64,000 nt of DNA from contig NC_058518.1 in assembly GCF_904849725.1 (NCBI RefSeq), forward strand, positions 390,835,581-390,899,580. The letters are read 5' to 3'. Both the position numbers and the translations under genes were made by a program. This document shows positions 11,650 to 24,062 of this stretch, piece by piece. The notes beneath the pieces are model-generated. The model worked only from the letters and a program-made list of their open reading frames with translations. It had not been told where the DNA came from and made no database searches. Each line of letters opens with the position of its first letter. Position 1 is the stretch's first letter. The DNA is from Hordeum vulgare subsp. vulgare (lineage: Eukaryota; Streptophyta; Magnoliopsida; Poales; Poaceae).

Positions 11650-14510
11650 TCTTCTTGCATTGTGCCTAGCTCAAAGGCATAAAAGAAAGCGCTTGTTGGG
11701 AGGCAACCCAATTTGTTTTTACTTTCAGTTTTAGTGGTCTTGATGCTTGTTACTACTGTAGCAACATCGTTGTATATTTATTTTTAAGCTTTGTGCCAAG
11801 TTATAGCCTCCGATTGTAAGAAAGTTCAATAATTGTGACATGCTGTCCAGAAACAGATTATGTCTGTCTAACGGAAAAATTCGCCAAAAATCACCAGATC
11901 ATATTTTTGATCTGAATATTTTTGAAAGCATGATCTATATAATTGCCTTTCTGGAATCTGTTGTGAGTTTTTTTATTTGAGTTGCAATAGTGCCCCGAAT
12001 AAATTATTTACTACCTGTTGTTCTGTTTTTCACATATTCTGCCATGTTTTGTGTTTCCATTGTTTTGCAAATACTAAGCTTACTTTTGATTTGCAAAAAC
12101 CTTTTGGCAATCATGAGAAGCAGTAGCTTTTCATGAAAATCTTTATTTCCAGCAGGTAATGAATTATTTTATTAAGGGTAGTAACCACTCTAATCAGCTT
12201 ATGATGAGTTTCGTATGAAGGGAGTTTTCAAGTATGCGATGGGAAATGATGAAAGAAGATACAGGAGTGTCAAGCGCTCAAGCTTGGGGATGCCTCCATG
12301 CACCCCAAGAAATATTCAAGGAGACTCAAGCGTCTAAGCTTGGGATGCCCCCATGCATCCCCTTTTCTATGAACAATCATCAGTTTCCATCTCCATGCTA
12401 TATTTTTATCACTTCATATGTTATGTGCTATGCTTAGAGCGTCCCGCTATTTGCTTTGTTAGTTTGTTTTAGTTTTGCTTGTTGTTCATAAGTCGGAACC
12501 TATCCTACCTCGTTTGGGAGAGAGACATGCTCCATTCCACTCTAGAACACAACATAGTTTTTTATGCTTATCCTTTTTGTGTGTTCTTCATCTTTCCATA
12601 GCTACTGTCACGCTTAGCTCTTAGTTTTCATGCTTATCTTTTTAAGAGCTTTTATTTAGGTTGATTTTGGAACTCTCTTGAGTTTTCATGCTTATCTTGT
12701 TTAGAGAGTTGGCTTGTTGCAGTGAGTTCTGTGTCTTGCATGAGTAGGTAATTAAGATTGCTATTTAATTATAGTAGTAACCTACAATAGTTTTGAGGTA
12801 TTGATTTGAGTAATGTTTGGACTATTGGTGCCAAGAGATTGAGCCTATTAGTGATAGGTGTCGTATTTTGGGAAATTCGTGTGTTTTTCAAAAACTAAAA
12901 ATTAGTTGAGAACTCTAGCTACTAAATTGATCGCTAACCTTTGGAGGGGTTGGAATATATAGAGTGCCCTCACGTTACCATGAGTCGAGGATGCACAAGG
13001 ATAACCAAATCCCGAAACACTCCTCCTCGGGGTACTTGTCTCTTTGTGAATTTCCTAACTAGATAGAGAGTTACCGATAATAAGTGCATAAGTTCTTCGG
13101 ATTAATGTGAGTATTCGATTGTTAGCACTTCCACCATCCATATTTTGCTAGCCTCTTTGGTACCGTGCATTGCCCTTTCTCACATTGAGAGTTGGTGCAA
13201 ACTCCGTTCGTGCATCCAAACCCATGACATGATACGCTCTGTCATACATAAGCCTCATTATATCTTTCCTCAAAAGAGCCACCATACCTACGTATTAAGG
13301 CATTTCCATAGACTTTCCGAGATACATTGCCATGCAACATCCATCATCTCATGACTTGATCTTCATGTCATACATGCTTTAGCTTGATTGTAGAGCCGCA
13401 TGATAGTTGGGCCTTGCCCCAATTATTGCTACATGACGCGCTAGTATCATTGCATATCCTGCTACACTGGCAGAGGCATACATTTGCATACATCGTGATA
13501 GTTTTCACTTCTCTTTATGTTGAGTACTTATTATAAAGTGTGATGATCTTCTTTTTATTCATGTAAAACATAGAGTGTTGCCCTTAAGTGAGGATATGAT
13601 CCCAAAGAGGACAAACAAAAGATCCCAAAGAGGACAAATGAGAGATAAAAAGAAAGAGCCAAAGAGGCCACAAAAAAATAAAAAATAAAGAGAAAAAGAA
13701 AAAAAAAGAGAAGGGGGCAACACTACTATTCCTTTTGAAGATCCACACTCATACTCCATTGCTATATTTGTACTACATAGAGATTATCATTCATGCATAA
13801 CTATGTGGGCACCCTTACACTATAGAACTTGGTTTGCATATTCCAATGATGAGCCTCCTCAAATGAGCTCTAGGTCTTCATGAGCAAACAAGTTGGATGC
13901 ACCCCCACTAATTCCATTGGAGAGCTTACCTTAGCTCATATGTGCATCCGTTACATGGCAATCCCTACTCCTCACATCATATCTATCATTTGGCTTTCTC
14001 TCGCCTATGGTTGTCCTCATTGATGTGAGCCTTTCACACCCTTTTTGTCTTACTTCCCCATCATTATTCTATTTGCCATCCTAAGTGCCAACATATCTTG
14101 CTTACGCTCATCCATTGCATGAGTGCTCAAAGTCGAAAAGGAGAGGATCATTTTGACTTGTGCATGACTAGTGGTCTCGGGATGAGTCAAAATAAGATTC
14201 TGAAAGAGACCAAGTGTGAAATTTTAGTAGATTGAGTTCTCAATTAAAAAAATATTTTATGATCTCAATCCATCTCCCACTTCTTGCACGCAAACACCAT
14301 TTGGAGACATTTGAGTCACGGACAACGAGAGCTCTTGCACCTTTATGTTCTTACTTTCCTAAACTAAATACTAGATATAGACTCTTGCTTGTTATTATCT
14401 TCACTTGAATTGCATATCTTACTTGCTTTACTTTGAAGTTCTTATATGTGTGTTAGCATGTCACCACAGAAATTATTGTGTTATCATTTATCTACTTGAG
14501 GACGAGCAGA
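11650..14510 (+). other. Long non-coding 3' region of the Athila-type element
   Basis: About 2.9 kb with only short chance frames. It contains two adjacent hairpins (12281-12362) and an A/G-rich run at about 13610-13717 (GAGAAAAAGAAAAAAAAAGAG-like). Such long non-coding 3' regions are usual in Athila-type elements. Confidence 0.7.
12281..12362 (+). repeat. Two adjacent hairpins built on a polypurine-tract-like motif
   Basis: The first stem pairs CTTGGGG with CCCCAAG around 12283-12308. The second pairs GGGATGC with GCATCCC at about 12342-12361. Each contains AAGCTTGGG(G)ATG (12280-12292 and 12336-12347), the same word found in the polypurine tract at 14515-14527. Confidence 0.6.
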
Positions 14511-14528
14511 AATTAAGCTTGGGGATGT
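14511..14528 (+). promoter_or_regulatory. Polypurine tract before the second LTR
   Basis: AATTAAGCTTGGGGATGT sits directly before the LTR start TGATACGTCCC at 14529, where plus-strand DNA synthesis would be primed. Confidence 0.7.
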
Positions 14529-15484
14529 TGATACGTCCCAAACGTATCTATAATTTCTGCTTGTTCCATGATCTTTTGGGTGACATTGTTATATGTTTTG
14601 CTACACTTTTATATCATTTTACACATATTTGGACTACCCTACTAACTTAGTGCATCCACTGCCAGTTTTTGTTTGCTAGTGTCTATTTTGTAGGAGCTTT
14701 TACCCAATTTTCCGAAGCCCGGAAAATTCCAGGAAAAATATATATATAATCAGCGAAACAGAAGCTTCCGGATCACCGAAGATGGGCCAGAGGGGGCCAG
14801 GGGCTGCCCAGGCAACCTGCTGGCGCGGCCAGGCCCTAGGTCGCGCCAGGACGCCACCTGGGTGGGCCCCACCTCCTTCGGTGCCCTCCTTTGGCCTATA
14901 TTTAGAGTCCTGAGAGGAAACCCTTCCACAACTTCCAGAATGGCGAATTTCTCCATCGTTCTGTCGCTGCAGCGCTTCCGAGATCGGGAGCATCAGGAGA
15001 CCTCTTCCCGGCACCCTGTCGGAGGGAGGATTGACCTTCGGGAGCTTCTCCACCGCCATGGACGCTTCCCAGACGTGTCGTGAGTAGTCCTCCTTGGACC
15101 ATGGGTCCATGACCAGTAGCTATGTGATGTCTTCTCTCCAATCTTGTGCTTCAATGGTTAGTCCTTGTGAGCTGCCCTACATGATCAAGGCATCTATGTA
15201 ATTCTCTTGCTATTGCTATGCTCGGTTTGTTGGGATCCAATGGATTATGAGATTATGTTCAGATTGTTATGAGTTATATATTTGATTATCCTTTTATATT
15301 ATGTTCCTTAGTGATTCATGCATGTTCTTCATTGCTATTTATTGCTTTGGCCGAGTAGTAGATTGGAACTCCAAGAGGGAGCGTTATGCATGATTGTGGG
15401 TTCATACTCTCGATGTCTAGCTTGAGTGACAGAAACATGAGACTAGGGGATGTGCTGTTGCCACCAGGGAGAAAACAATGGTGC
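14529..15484 (+). repeat. Second LTR copy, 3'-truncated (956 bp)
   Basis: Matches 9007-9950 and breaks off after AACAATGGTGC. The following bases (AAGACAAAATTTGG) belong to the interrupted Sabrina-like gag. Confidence 0.85.
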
Positions 15485-16463
15485 TAAGACAAAATTTGGT
15501 AGTTAGTGATAATGAAAATGAAATTATAACAATGATGTTCATGTTGATACTTAACCAGATAGTAATAAAGAACTTGAAAATGATGTGGAAATAGAACGTG
15601 CTGAAGATCTTGATAACCCATATCCTGAAAATAAATGTTATGAGAATAAATACTTTGTTGCTAGGTAACATGGTAAAGAAAGAGAACCATGGCCCATGCC
15701 ATTCCCTCGTAAACCTTCCAAGAGTAAGGACGAGGATGAGTTTGAGCGCTTTGCTGAAATGATTAGACCTGTCTTTTTGCGTACTCGTTTAACTGATATT
15801 CTCAAGATGCCTCCATATGCTAAATATATTAAGGACATTGTTACTAACAAGATAAATATACCACAAACTAAAATTGATACTATGCTTGATAATTATTATT
15901 TTGATGGTAGAGTGCCTAAGAAGTTGGGAGATCCGTGTATACCCACAATACCTTTCTCCATTAAATGAAGTTATGTCAAAACTGTTTTATGTGATCTAGG
16001 AGCTGGTGTTACTGTTGTTCCTTTCTCTTTGTATAAAAGACATGATTTTAATAAGCTTACACCTACTAAAATATCTTTGCAACTGGCTGATAAATCTACT
16101 GTTATAACTATTAGAATTTGTGAGGATGTCCTTGTTGTGGTTGCAAACGTTACTATATTAACTAATTTTGTTATTCTTAGAATGCCCAAGGACGACATTA
16201 TGTCAATTATCCTTGGTAGAACTTTTTAAAATACTATAGGGACTATTATTTATTGAAACAAAAGAAATGTTACTTTTCATGTCAATGGTAAACAACATAC
16301 GGTGCACTTTCCAAAGAAACAAGCCTTGGTGCATTGTATTAATATAATTGAGCAAGTGGCCACAATTACTATTGGAGGGTTTAAATTTCCTATTCCTACT
16401 TCCAAAAAGAAGTATGATATTCTAATTGTTGGGGAGATGCAAATCCCCACTGAGGTAACTTAG
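15485..16463 (+). pseudogene. Sabrina-like gag C-terminal part and aspartic protease, broken
   Basis: Continuation of the gag interrupted at 9006. Blocks include EREPWPMPFPRKPSKSKDED near 15683 and YAKYIKDIVTNK near 15818. After a shift comes a retropepsin-like domain, VKTVLCDLGAGVTVVPFSLYK near 15976, with the D-L-G-A catalytic motif of Athila proteases. ICEDVLVVVANVTILTNFVIL and IILGRTF follow, ending near 16227, then a stop and more family sequence (VTFHVNGKQHTVHFPKK) to the stop at about 16463. Stops occur at 15966 and 16227 and there are frameshifts upstream. The polyprotein would mature gag; here it is dead. Confidence 0.75.
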
Positions 16464-17279
16464 TGTTATATGAAAATTCTTTGGTTTCATGTCAATCGGA
16501 AATGGTTATTAATAAGACTTGACCAACCTTACTAATGGATCCTTTTTGAGAGACATGTGATCGATGAATTTCCTAAGCACAACTTTCCATATCATTAGTT
16601 TGCTCTCTGTTATTTTTAGTTGAATAAACTAAAATGCCATGATTATACTATTTTCTGAATTATCCGTGCAATGAAGAATGGACCAAAAATAAAAGTACTC
16701 ATAATGTCGCAAAATTTTTACATGAATTTTTCTATGATATTTAAAAATTTCTGGTGCTAAAAATATCCATCGGGGTGCACCTGTTTGTGCCAAGCCAATA
16801 GGGTGCGCCCTAATGGCTTGGGGGCCTCACAGGTACCCTCTTACTTATCCATTCAGCCCACCCCTTCTCCTACCTCTAGAAAAAAAATCCTGGTTGCTCT
16901 CTCTCTCTCTCATGTTCTTGCCCTCAAACCTGAGATTTTCGATCTCTTTGCTCGGAACTCCATTTTCAAAACTGTTTTGATGGATTGCTCCTTGGTATGT
17001 GACTCTCCCATTGCTCCAATTAGTTTTTTCTTTAGTAAATTATATTTTGAATAATTCGTGGCTATTGGTCCTACTAAAAATGAGTTTGCATGTTGAATTA
17101 TTTGAGTTCCAAGTAGTATGAATGCTTGATATGGCCTCTAGGCTTCTATATGAGTAGTTGCTATTAATCTTACAAAGTTTTGTTGACATAATTTTGTGGT
17201 CCAAAAATTTCAGAAATTTGTTCTTAGGAAATGAATATCTTAGGGAGGAGTTCTTCGAGTCGGAGTCCCAAGGGAGTTG
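16464..17279 (+). other. Spacer between protease and second ORF of the Sabrina-like element
   Basis: No coding frame is supported. Near 16797-16835 it contains CCCTAATGGCTTGGGG, which also occurs in the LTR at about 6661-6676. A CT microsatellite is present at 16898-16911. Confidence 0.5.
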
Positions 17280-18175
17280 TTTGGTGTACCCAGGACCAAG
17301 ACATCAACATTCTCTGCAATGCGGAGGTTAGGCCGTGTGAATGGCAACATACACCTTTCATGACTGAAGCGGGTTTCTACCAAGAGTTCATGTAATTCAT
17401 TGCAAATGCAGAGTTAACCAACTTCCTCGCAGATGAGTGTGATCAAGTACTATCTCCTCATAAATTCCTTTGTGGAAAATTTCTATTTTCTGCATAGGCT
17501 CGATTTTTCCATGGTACGCTTTAATTTATATGCTAAACACTTTGAAATACCATCCACCCACTTCTACCAAATATGCTTGATTCCCTCTGACGGGGAATTA
17601 CGTGAGTCTAAACAGGAGGAGTTTGAGCACTTCCTCCTTACTTCAACTATGCGATAAACTAGGGTCGTATCAAATGCGAGAGCCACCAAGTTTGCATTTT
17701 CCTACTTGTACATTGCTTTATTTATAGGAAATGTTTAAGTGCTATGGAGAAGGGTTGCAGTCTTAGTGTCCCTACCCATGCTATCTTGTGTCGTGCATTA
17801 TTTGGTGATAATGCATTCAGCTTAGGATCTATCATTACACGCTGCCTGCATGGTAACCGGACCACGGGAATATCCACAGTGGCATTTATGCCACTCGTTT
17901 AGCAAAACACTTTGATCAATATATGCCTCACTGGTTAATTGTTACCTAAGATTTATCTAGATCACCAGTCTATGTTAGAACATCACTTTATTGATGAACC
18001 TGAGCATCGGCGCCACATTCGCTACAATGTAGTATATAGCAAGAAGACTCGTCATTTTACTATGTTGCCCACTCCTTCTTTGTTTAACTATCATGCGAGG
18101 AATGGATATGTCGTCATGCCATCACATATAATTACTTACAGTAATGAGTTGGCTCACGAGGAGGCCCCAACTTAG
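17280..18175 (+). pseudogene. Second ORF of the Sabrina-like element (putative plant transposon protein, Transposase_32 type)
   Basis: Resembles the accessory protein found downstream of gag in Athila-type Triticeae elements, annotated in Pfam as a putative plant transposon protein. Function is unknown. Recognisable blocks in three frames: NAEVRPCEW near 17318; MSVIKYYLLINSFVENFYFL at 17433; MVRFNLYAKHFEIPSTHF near 17511; IPSDGELRESKQEEFEHFLL near 17580; then YATRLAKHFDQYMPHWL near 17887; and YLDHQSMLEHHFIDEPE near 17954, with PTPSLFNYHARNGYVVMPSH near 18070. Stops at about 17398 and 17655, and a change of frame before 17939, show it is inactive. Confidence 0.6.
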
Positions 18176-19184
18176 GCTTGGGATGGTCAAGTACCTCAGC
18201 CCAACTATTTTCCTCCTAGACCACATGGCTACTACGGATGGTGATCATCAAGCTAGGCCAAAATCCTAAGCTAGGACGAGTACATATTTCTGACCGACAT
18301 TACATTTATGTTCATACACTTCATTTCAATTGTAGGTGTTCATCCTCTTTCATTGTATATCCATGGTTAGTTTTGTTTTTCGTTTTCTTCTTCGGTGTTT
18401 GAAATTTTTAAAAAATCCAAAAATATTTCTCGCTTCTTTTTGGTGTTTCTTTCTTGTTTAGTTGATTTGTGGTATTAAAAGAAAACCCAAAATATTTCCC
18501 TTGCTCGTTGGGAGCTTTCCTGTATAAATATTTTTTATGTTCTTGTTTTTTTTATTTATTTGCTTTCTTTAAAAAACTAAAAACTCCAAAAAAAATTCAG
18601 TGTGTTTCTATGAATTTCTTTTCCTTTTGTTAAGTCATTGAAATGACGAGACCACGATGAAAATGTTGAGAAGCTCCCATATGCATTATTGTTGATGTGA
18701 CAAAAGAGCCAATGTTACCTTGTCGTCTCCTTTGTATAAGTTGTTTCGCACATTCTAGCTTAGTCCAGGGCACACTTGCACTATTACTATTTTCACATCA
18801 TTTGGTCGTGCAAGTGAAAGGCAATAATGATCATATTTGATGAAGCGATCGTGGTAAAGTAAGTTGGTATGAACTCTTCTTGTTTTCCATTTTTGTAAAT
18901 ATTTTAGCTCGTTCGATCTTGATTCGGCATATTATGAGTAAACATGTTTATGGTGACAATTAGAGATCATAGTTTGTCATGCCATGCTTAAATAGCTAGG
19001 AGTAGATAATGATTTATCCTATGTGTCAACATGCATTAAAATGGTTGTGATGTGGTATGGTAGTATGGTATTTCCCCCTAAGTAATTCGAGTGGCATGAC
19101 TTGGCACATGTGCAAACATGTACTTGATTCAAAACCAATGCACCCTTCATGATATTTAAATTCATAGTGTTTATATCCTACGCA
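18176..19184 (+). other. 3' non-coding DNA of the Sabrina-like element, partly duplicated downstream
   Basis: T-rich, no coding frame. The part from about 18476 is repeated at 21184-21895 with roughly 10% differences by eye. Confidence 0.7.
18476..19184 (+). repeat. Left-flank duplication, copy 1
   Basis: Pairs with 21184-21895. Shared landmarks are ATATTTCCCTTGCT..GTTGGGAGC, CTTAGTCCA.GGCACACTTGC and TTAAATAGCTAGGAGT. Both copies run directly into the same Copia LTR (19185 and 21896). Confidence 0.85.
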
Positions 19185-20696
19185 TGTGAAAGCACAATTT
19201 ATCCCTAGGTGGTTTTGGTAATTAATAACAACATATATGTCATTGGACTAATAATTATATCTAGTATATATCAAGAAAGTTGCAATGATAGATTGGCTAA
19301 GGATTGTGAGGAGAACCCCTAGATGCAAGGAACATCTATTGGCAACAAGCTTCAAGACTCTACATTTTGCATTTTGTGAGAAATCACATTTGAGTCCATA
19401 GGTAAGCCAATACTATTAAAAGGGGATGTGGTGTTTATGATGATCTAGTTGCTCAAGTGCTTAGAGATTAGCCATCAAAAATACTCATGAAATTCTCCCA
19501 CAAATATTCTGTCCAAACCCCCAAAGTCAAATTCAGTGCCATCAATATTTCCAAATCTGCCATACTGAGTTTTACCCTAGACAAATCCTATGCCAAACAC
19601 TAACATCTCGGTATCAACAAGTTTGGTTTCGGCCTAACCGAAAAACAATGACCAACTCCCTCGAGAGACATTTGCTAAAATTGGAATTTCTGAGTTTTGC
19701 AAATCGGTGCCACCGACTTTGATAATTGCCTGGCCAGCCAAAATAGGACCCTCCGAGATTTCTATATCGGTCTCACCGAAAAGCCTAAAGTTGACACATT
19801 TTGCACTAGACGGTGCAACCGAGTTTTTACTTTGCTTTCATCAAGTTGGGCAATAATGTTGTAACAGTTGGATTTTTGGAGATGCCTATATATACCACTC
19901 CACCTACCTCTGATTCATAGAGGAAGCACTCAAAACGAACCAACACTTGCCCCATCCATTTTCTAAGAGAGATCCACCTATTCATGTGTTGAGATCAAGA
20001 TATTCTAATCCTACCATATGAATCTCGATTTCTAGCCTCCCCAAGTTGCTTTCCACTCAATCAATCTATTCTACCCAAGCCAAATTTGTGAGAGAGTGAT
20101 TGAGTGTTGAGGAGACTATCTTTTGAAGCATAAGAGAAAGGAAGACATCATACTACCACATCTATTACCTTTTGGAGAGTGGTATCTCCTAGATTGGTTA
20201 GGTGTCGCTTGGGAGCCTCCAATTCAATGTGGAGTTGAACCGAGAAGTTTGTAAGGGCAAGGAGATCGCCTACTTCGTGAAAATCTACCCCGAGTGAGGC
20301 TAGTCCGTTGTGGACGTAAGTCATGGTGGATTAGACAAGATTGCTTCTTCGTGGACCCTTCGTGGGTGGTGGCTTCCATCGACTCGCGCTAGCCGTTACC
20401 CTTTGTGGGTTGAAGTCTCTATCAACGTGGACGTATGATAGCACCACCTATTGGAACCATGCCAAATATATTTGTGTCATCTTTGCATTTGATCCTCATA
20501 TCCCTACTCTCTACTTACATGTGTGTGCCTTACTTTCTGATGCTATACTCTTGGACTTGCATGTGTAGGGTGTGTTTGACTTGATATAATCGATAAAACT
20601 TGCCAACATTTAAAATTGGGAAAATGCTAGATTTTTATTTGGTCAAGTAGTCTAATCGCCCCCCCCCCACCCTCTATACATACTTAGGATCCTACA
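19185..20696 (+). repeat. LTR of the gag-only Copia family, copy 1 (1512 bp)
   Basis: Starts TGTGAAAGCAC and ends GATCCTACA. It contains a TATA run (CCTATATATACC at about 19885) and several CGGT..CACCGA-like words. No primer site follows: a LINE fragment starts directly after it. Confidence 0.85.
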
Positions 20697-21182
20697 AAAG
20701 GAAGGCGAAAGGGACATTTATAAGATTGCCAAGAACTGAGAGAGGAAGATGAAGGATGTTGACCAAATCAAATGCATCAAGGACGAAGCAGATCAACTCC
20801 TCGTGAAGAACGAGGAGATTAAACATAGATGGCGGGAGTACTTTGACAAAGTTGTTCAATGGGTGAGAGTGACAGTTCTACCATTGAACTGGATGTCTCC
20901 TTTGATGCCACTAGTATGCGTTTTGTGGGGAGAATCCAGGAATCATAGGTTGAGGAGGCTTTAAAAAAGGATGAAAGGAGGCAAGGTGATGGGCCGTGAT
21001 TGTATCCCCATTAAGGTGTAAAGAGGCCTCTCGGATATAGCGATACTATAGCTAACCAAGCTTTTCAACCTCATTTTTAGGACAAACTAGATGCCAGAAG
21101 AATGAAGACGAAATATATAAGTACCAATCTTCAAGAACAAGGGGGATGTTCAGAGTTGTACTAATTACTATGGAGTTAAGGT
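20697..21182 (+). pseudogene. LINE (non-LTR) reverse-transcriptase region fragment
   Basis: The plus-strand frame reads KEGERDIYKIAKN, a stop, then KDVDQIKCIKDEADQLLVKN, EEIKHRWREYFDK, and after frame changes SSTIELDVSFDATSM, RMKGGKVMGRDCIPI and VPIFKNKGDVQSCTNYY. This is the region upstream of and into the reverse transcriptase of plant L1-type elements. Both ends are cut. It lies exactly between a complete Copia LTR end and the second copy of the duplicated flank. Confidence 0.75.
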
Positions 21183-21183
21183 G

Positions 21184-21895
21184 AAAACAAAACCCAAAAA
21201 TATTTCCCTTGCTAGTTGGGAGCTTTCTCGTATAAATAGTTTTTCGTGTTCTTATTTTTCTTTTTGTTTATTTGATTTCTTTAGAAAAAACTAAAAACTC
21301 CAATACTATTTTGGTGTGTTTCTCTGAATTTCTTTTATTTTGCTGAGTCATTGAAATGACAAGACCACGATGAAAATGTTGACGAGCCCCCATATGCATT
21401 ATTGTTGATCTCGCAAAAGAGCCAATGTTATGTTGTCTTCTCCTTTCTATAAGTTGTCTTGCGGATTCTAGCTTAGTCCATGGCACACTTGCACTATTGT
21501 TATTTGCACATCATTCGGTCGTGCAAGTGAAAGGCAATAATGACAATATTCGATGAAGTGATCGTGGTAAAGGGAATTGGTATGAACTCTTCTTGTTTTC
21601 CATTTTTGTAAATACTTTAGCTCGTTCGATCTTGATTTAGCATATTATGAGTAAACATGTTTATGGTGACAATTATAGATCATAGTTTCTCATGCCATGC
21701 TTAAATAGCTAGGAGTGGATAATGATTTATCCTATGTGTCAACATGCATTAAAATGGTTGTGTTGTGGTATGGTAGTATGGTATTTCCCTCTAAGTAATT
21801 CGAGTGGCATGACTTCCCCATGTGTAAACATGTAGTTGATTCAAAACCAATCAGCCTTCGTGATATTTCAATTCAGAGTGTTTATGTCCTACCCA
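21184..21895 (+). repeat. Left-flank duplication, copy 2
   Basis: Second copy of 18476-19184. The left breakpoint follows the LINE sequence at about 21182. Confidence 0.85.
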
Positions 21896-22376
21896 TGTGA
21901 AAGCACAACTTCTCCCTAGGTGGTTTTGGTAATTAATAACAACATATATGTCATTGGACTAATGATTCTATCTAGTATATTTCACAAAAAGTTCAATGAT
22001 GGATTGGCTAAGAATTGTGAGGAGAACCCCTAGATGCAAGGAACATCTATTGGCAAAAAGCTTCAAGACTCTACATTTTATATTTTGTGAGAAATCACAT
22101 TTGAGTCCATAGGAAAGCCAATACTATTAAAAGGGGATGAGATTTCTATGATGATCTAATTGCTCAAGTTCTTAGATATTTGCCACCAAAAATACTCATG
22201 AAATTATCCCATAAATATTCTATCCAAACCCCAAAGTCAAATTCAGTGCCACCAATATTTCGAAATCGGCATACTAAGTTTTACCCTAGACATATCCTAT
22301 GCGAAACCCTAACATCTTGGTACCACCAAGTTTGGTTTCGGCCTCACCAAAAAACAATGACCAACTCCCTCGAGGG

Positions 22377-24062
22377 TGATATGTCTCCAACATATCGATA
22401 ATTTATGAAGTATTCATGCCATATTTGCCTATGTTTACAATAACTTTATATGGTATGGATGCACTTTATATGATTTATTTAGAACTAACCCGGACTGGCA
22501 CTGTTTTCAGCAGAATTACCGTGGTGTTGTTTTTTGTGCAGAAAATGAAAGTTCTTGGAATCGCCCGAAACTTTTTTATGATTTTTTCTGGAACATATGA
22601 GCAACGTTGGAGCGAGGAACCACTAGAGGAGAGCTGCCATGGAGTCACAAGACAACAGGTCGCGGCCTCGGCCTTGGCCGCGCCCTGATGGCTTGTGGGG
22701 CCCACATGGCTCAGTTGCACATGATTCAAGCGCTGAAAAATCCTATAAATCCGAGAAACCCCGGAAATAAAGAGAGAACTTCCGCTTCGCCGCTGCAACC
22801 CTCTGTATCGCTGAAAAACCAATCTGGAGCGATTCCAATACCCTGTCGGAGAGGGAAAACTATCACCGGTGGCCAACTTCATCATCCCGACGGAGGCCAT
22901 GACGAGGAGGGAGTAGTTCACCCTCGAGGCTGAGGGTATATACCAGTAGCTATGTGTTAAATCTCTCTCTCTATCTATCTATCTATCTATCTCTCTCTCT
23001 CTCGTGTTCTTCAGATGGCACGATCTCAAGAACACGGGCTTTGTTAATAAAGTTGGATCATATGATGTATTTCCCTTACCATCTAGTTGTGATGAATTGA
23101 GTCTTTTCCTTTAAGATCTCGTCATGTTGGATTGAGCATATTGGTATCACATCACTTGATATATGTTGAGGCATCAACTTGCTAGTTTCGGTGACCTTAG
23201 GGATCTATGCATAGGGGTTGATTGCATGTTCTCATACCATGTTCTCCGATACAAATCTTGGGGTGCTCCTTGCATGTTCTTTGTGTTGGATTGAATATGA
23301 TAGCTCTATAATTGTTTGATGCATGTCGCATAATTTACCCACAGATACTTGAGGTGACATTGGAGTATCTAGGTGACATTAGGGTCGATTAATATGTATC
23401 ATTGGTGTTATTCTAGTACGGACTCTTACATAGATAGAACAGAAAGGATGGCTTGATGTTATCTTAGTACGAACTCTTGAATAGATTGAACGGAAAGGAT
23501 AGCTTGATGTTATCTTAGTATGAACTCTTGAACAGATTGATCGGAAAGAATAACTTTGAGGTGGTTCTGCTACCTACACCAATTTCATATTATTGTTCTC
23601 CATTAGATAGGAACTTTGGAGTGATTCTTTGTTGCACGTTGAGGGATCCAACTATGTTAGCATTGTTGAGAGATTGCACTAGTGAAAGTATGTACCCTAG
23701 GCCTTATTTCCAAGCATTAATTCAATGTTTTGCTCATTGTTTGCCACTTTTTACCTTGTTTTTTTATATTTTCAAATTACAAAAACCTATATCTACCATC
23801 CATATTGCACTTGTATCACCATCTCTTCGCCGAACTAGTACACCTATACAATTTACCATTGTATTCGGTGTGTTGGCGACACAAGAGATTTTTTGTATTT
23901 GATTGCAGGGTTGCTTGAGGAAGACCATCTTCATCCTACACCTCCCACGGATTGATAAACCTTAGGTCATCCACTTGAGGGAAAATTGCTACTGTCCTAC
24001 AAAACTCTGTGTTTGGAGGCCCAACACGAGTCTACAAGAATAAAGTTGTGTAGTAGACATCA
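22377..24062 (+). mobile_element. Solo LTR-like insertion (1686 bp), Athila-type
   Basis: Starts TGATATGTCTCCAACATATCG and ends GTAGTAGACATCA, inside the Copia LTR. It has a promoter-like TATAAATCC (about 22743), a CT/TATC microsatellite (22961-23004), and the Athila-type 3' blocks TTGATAAACCTTAGGTC and GGAAAATTGCT. The flanks (GAGGG left, CTGAG right) do not give a clean target duplication. No internal region is present. Confidence 0.65.
22961..23004 (+). repeat. CT/TATC microsatellite
   Basis: Alternating TC and TATC repeats inside the solo LTR transcribed leader. Confidence 0.9.

Larger units (their letters stand above)
9007..15484 (+). mobile_element. Athila-type Gypsy element with gag only, 3' LTR truncated
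   Basis: Left LTR 9007-10647, primer site 10660-10677, degraded gag 10818-11649, a long non-coding region, a polypurine tract up to 14528, and a second LTR copy 14529-15484. The second LTR stops abruptly after GGTGC, and the sequence then continues in the host gag. About 690 bp of LTR are therefore missing, and no target duplication can be read. There is no pol. Confidence 0.8.

Noticed and set aside
18176..19184. Separate small DNA transposon in the T-rich region
   Set aside because: No terminal inverted repeats or target duplication seen. The sequence fits the 3' non-coding part of an Athila-type element.
22475..22921. Minus-strand frame of 148 codons
   Set aside because: Lies within the solo LTR, antisense to its promoter and leader. 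No homology recognised.
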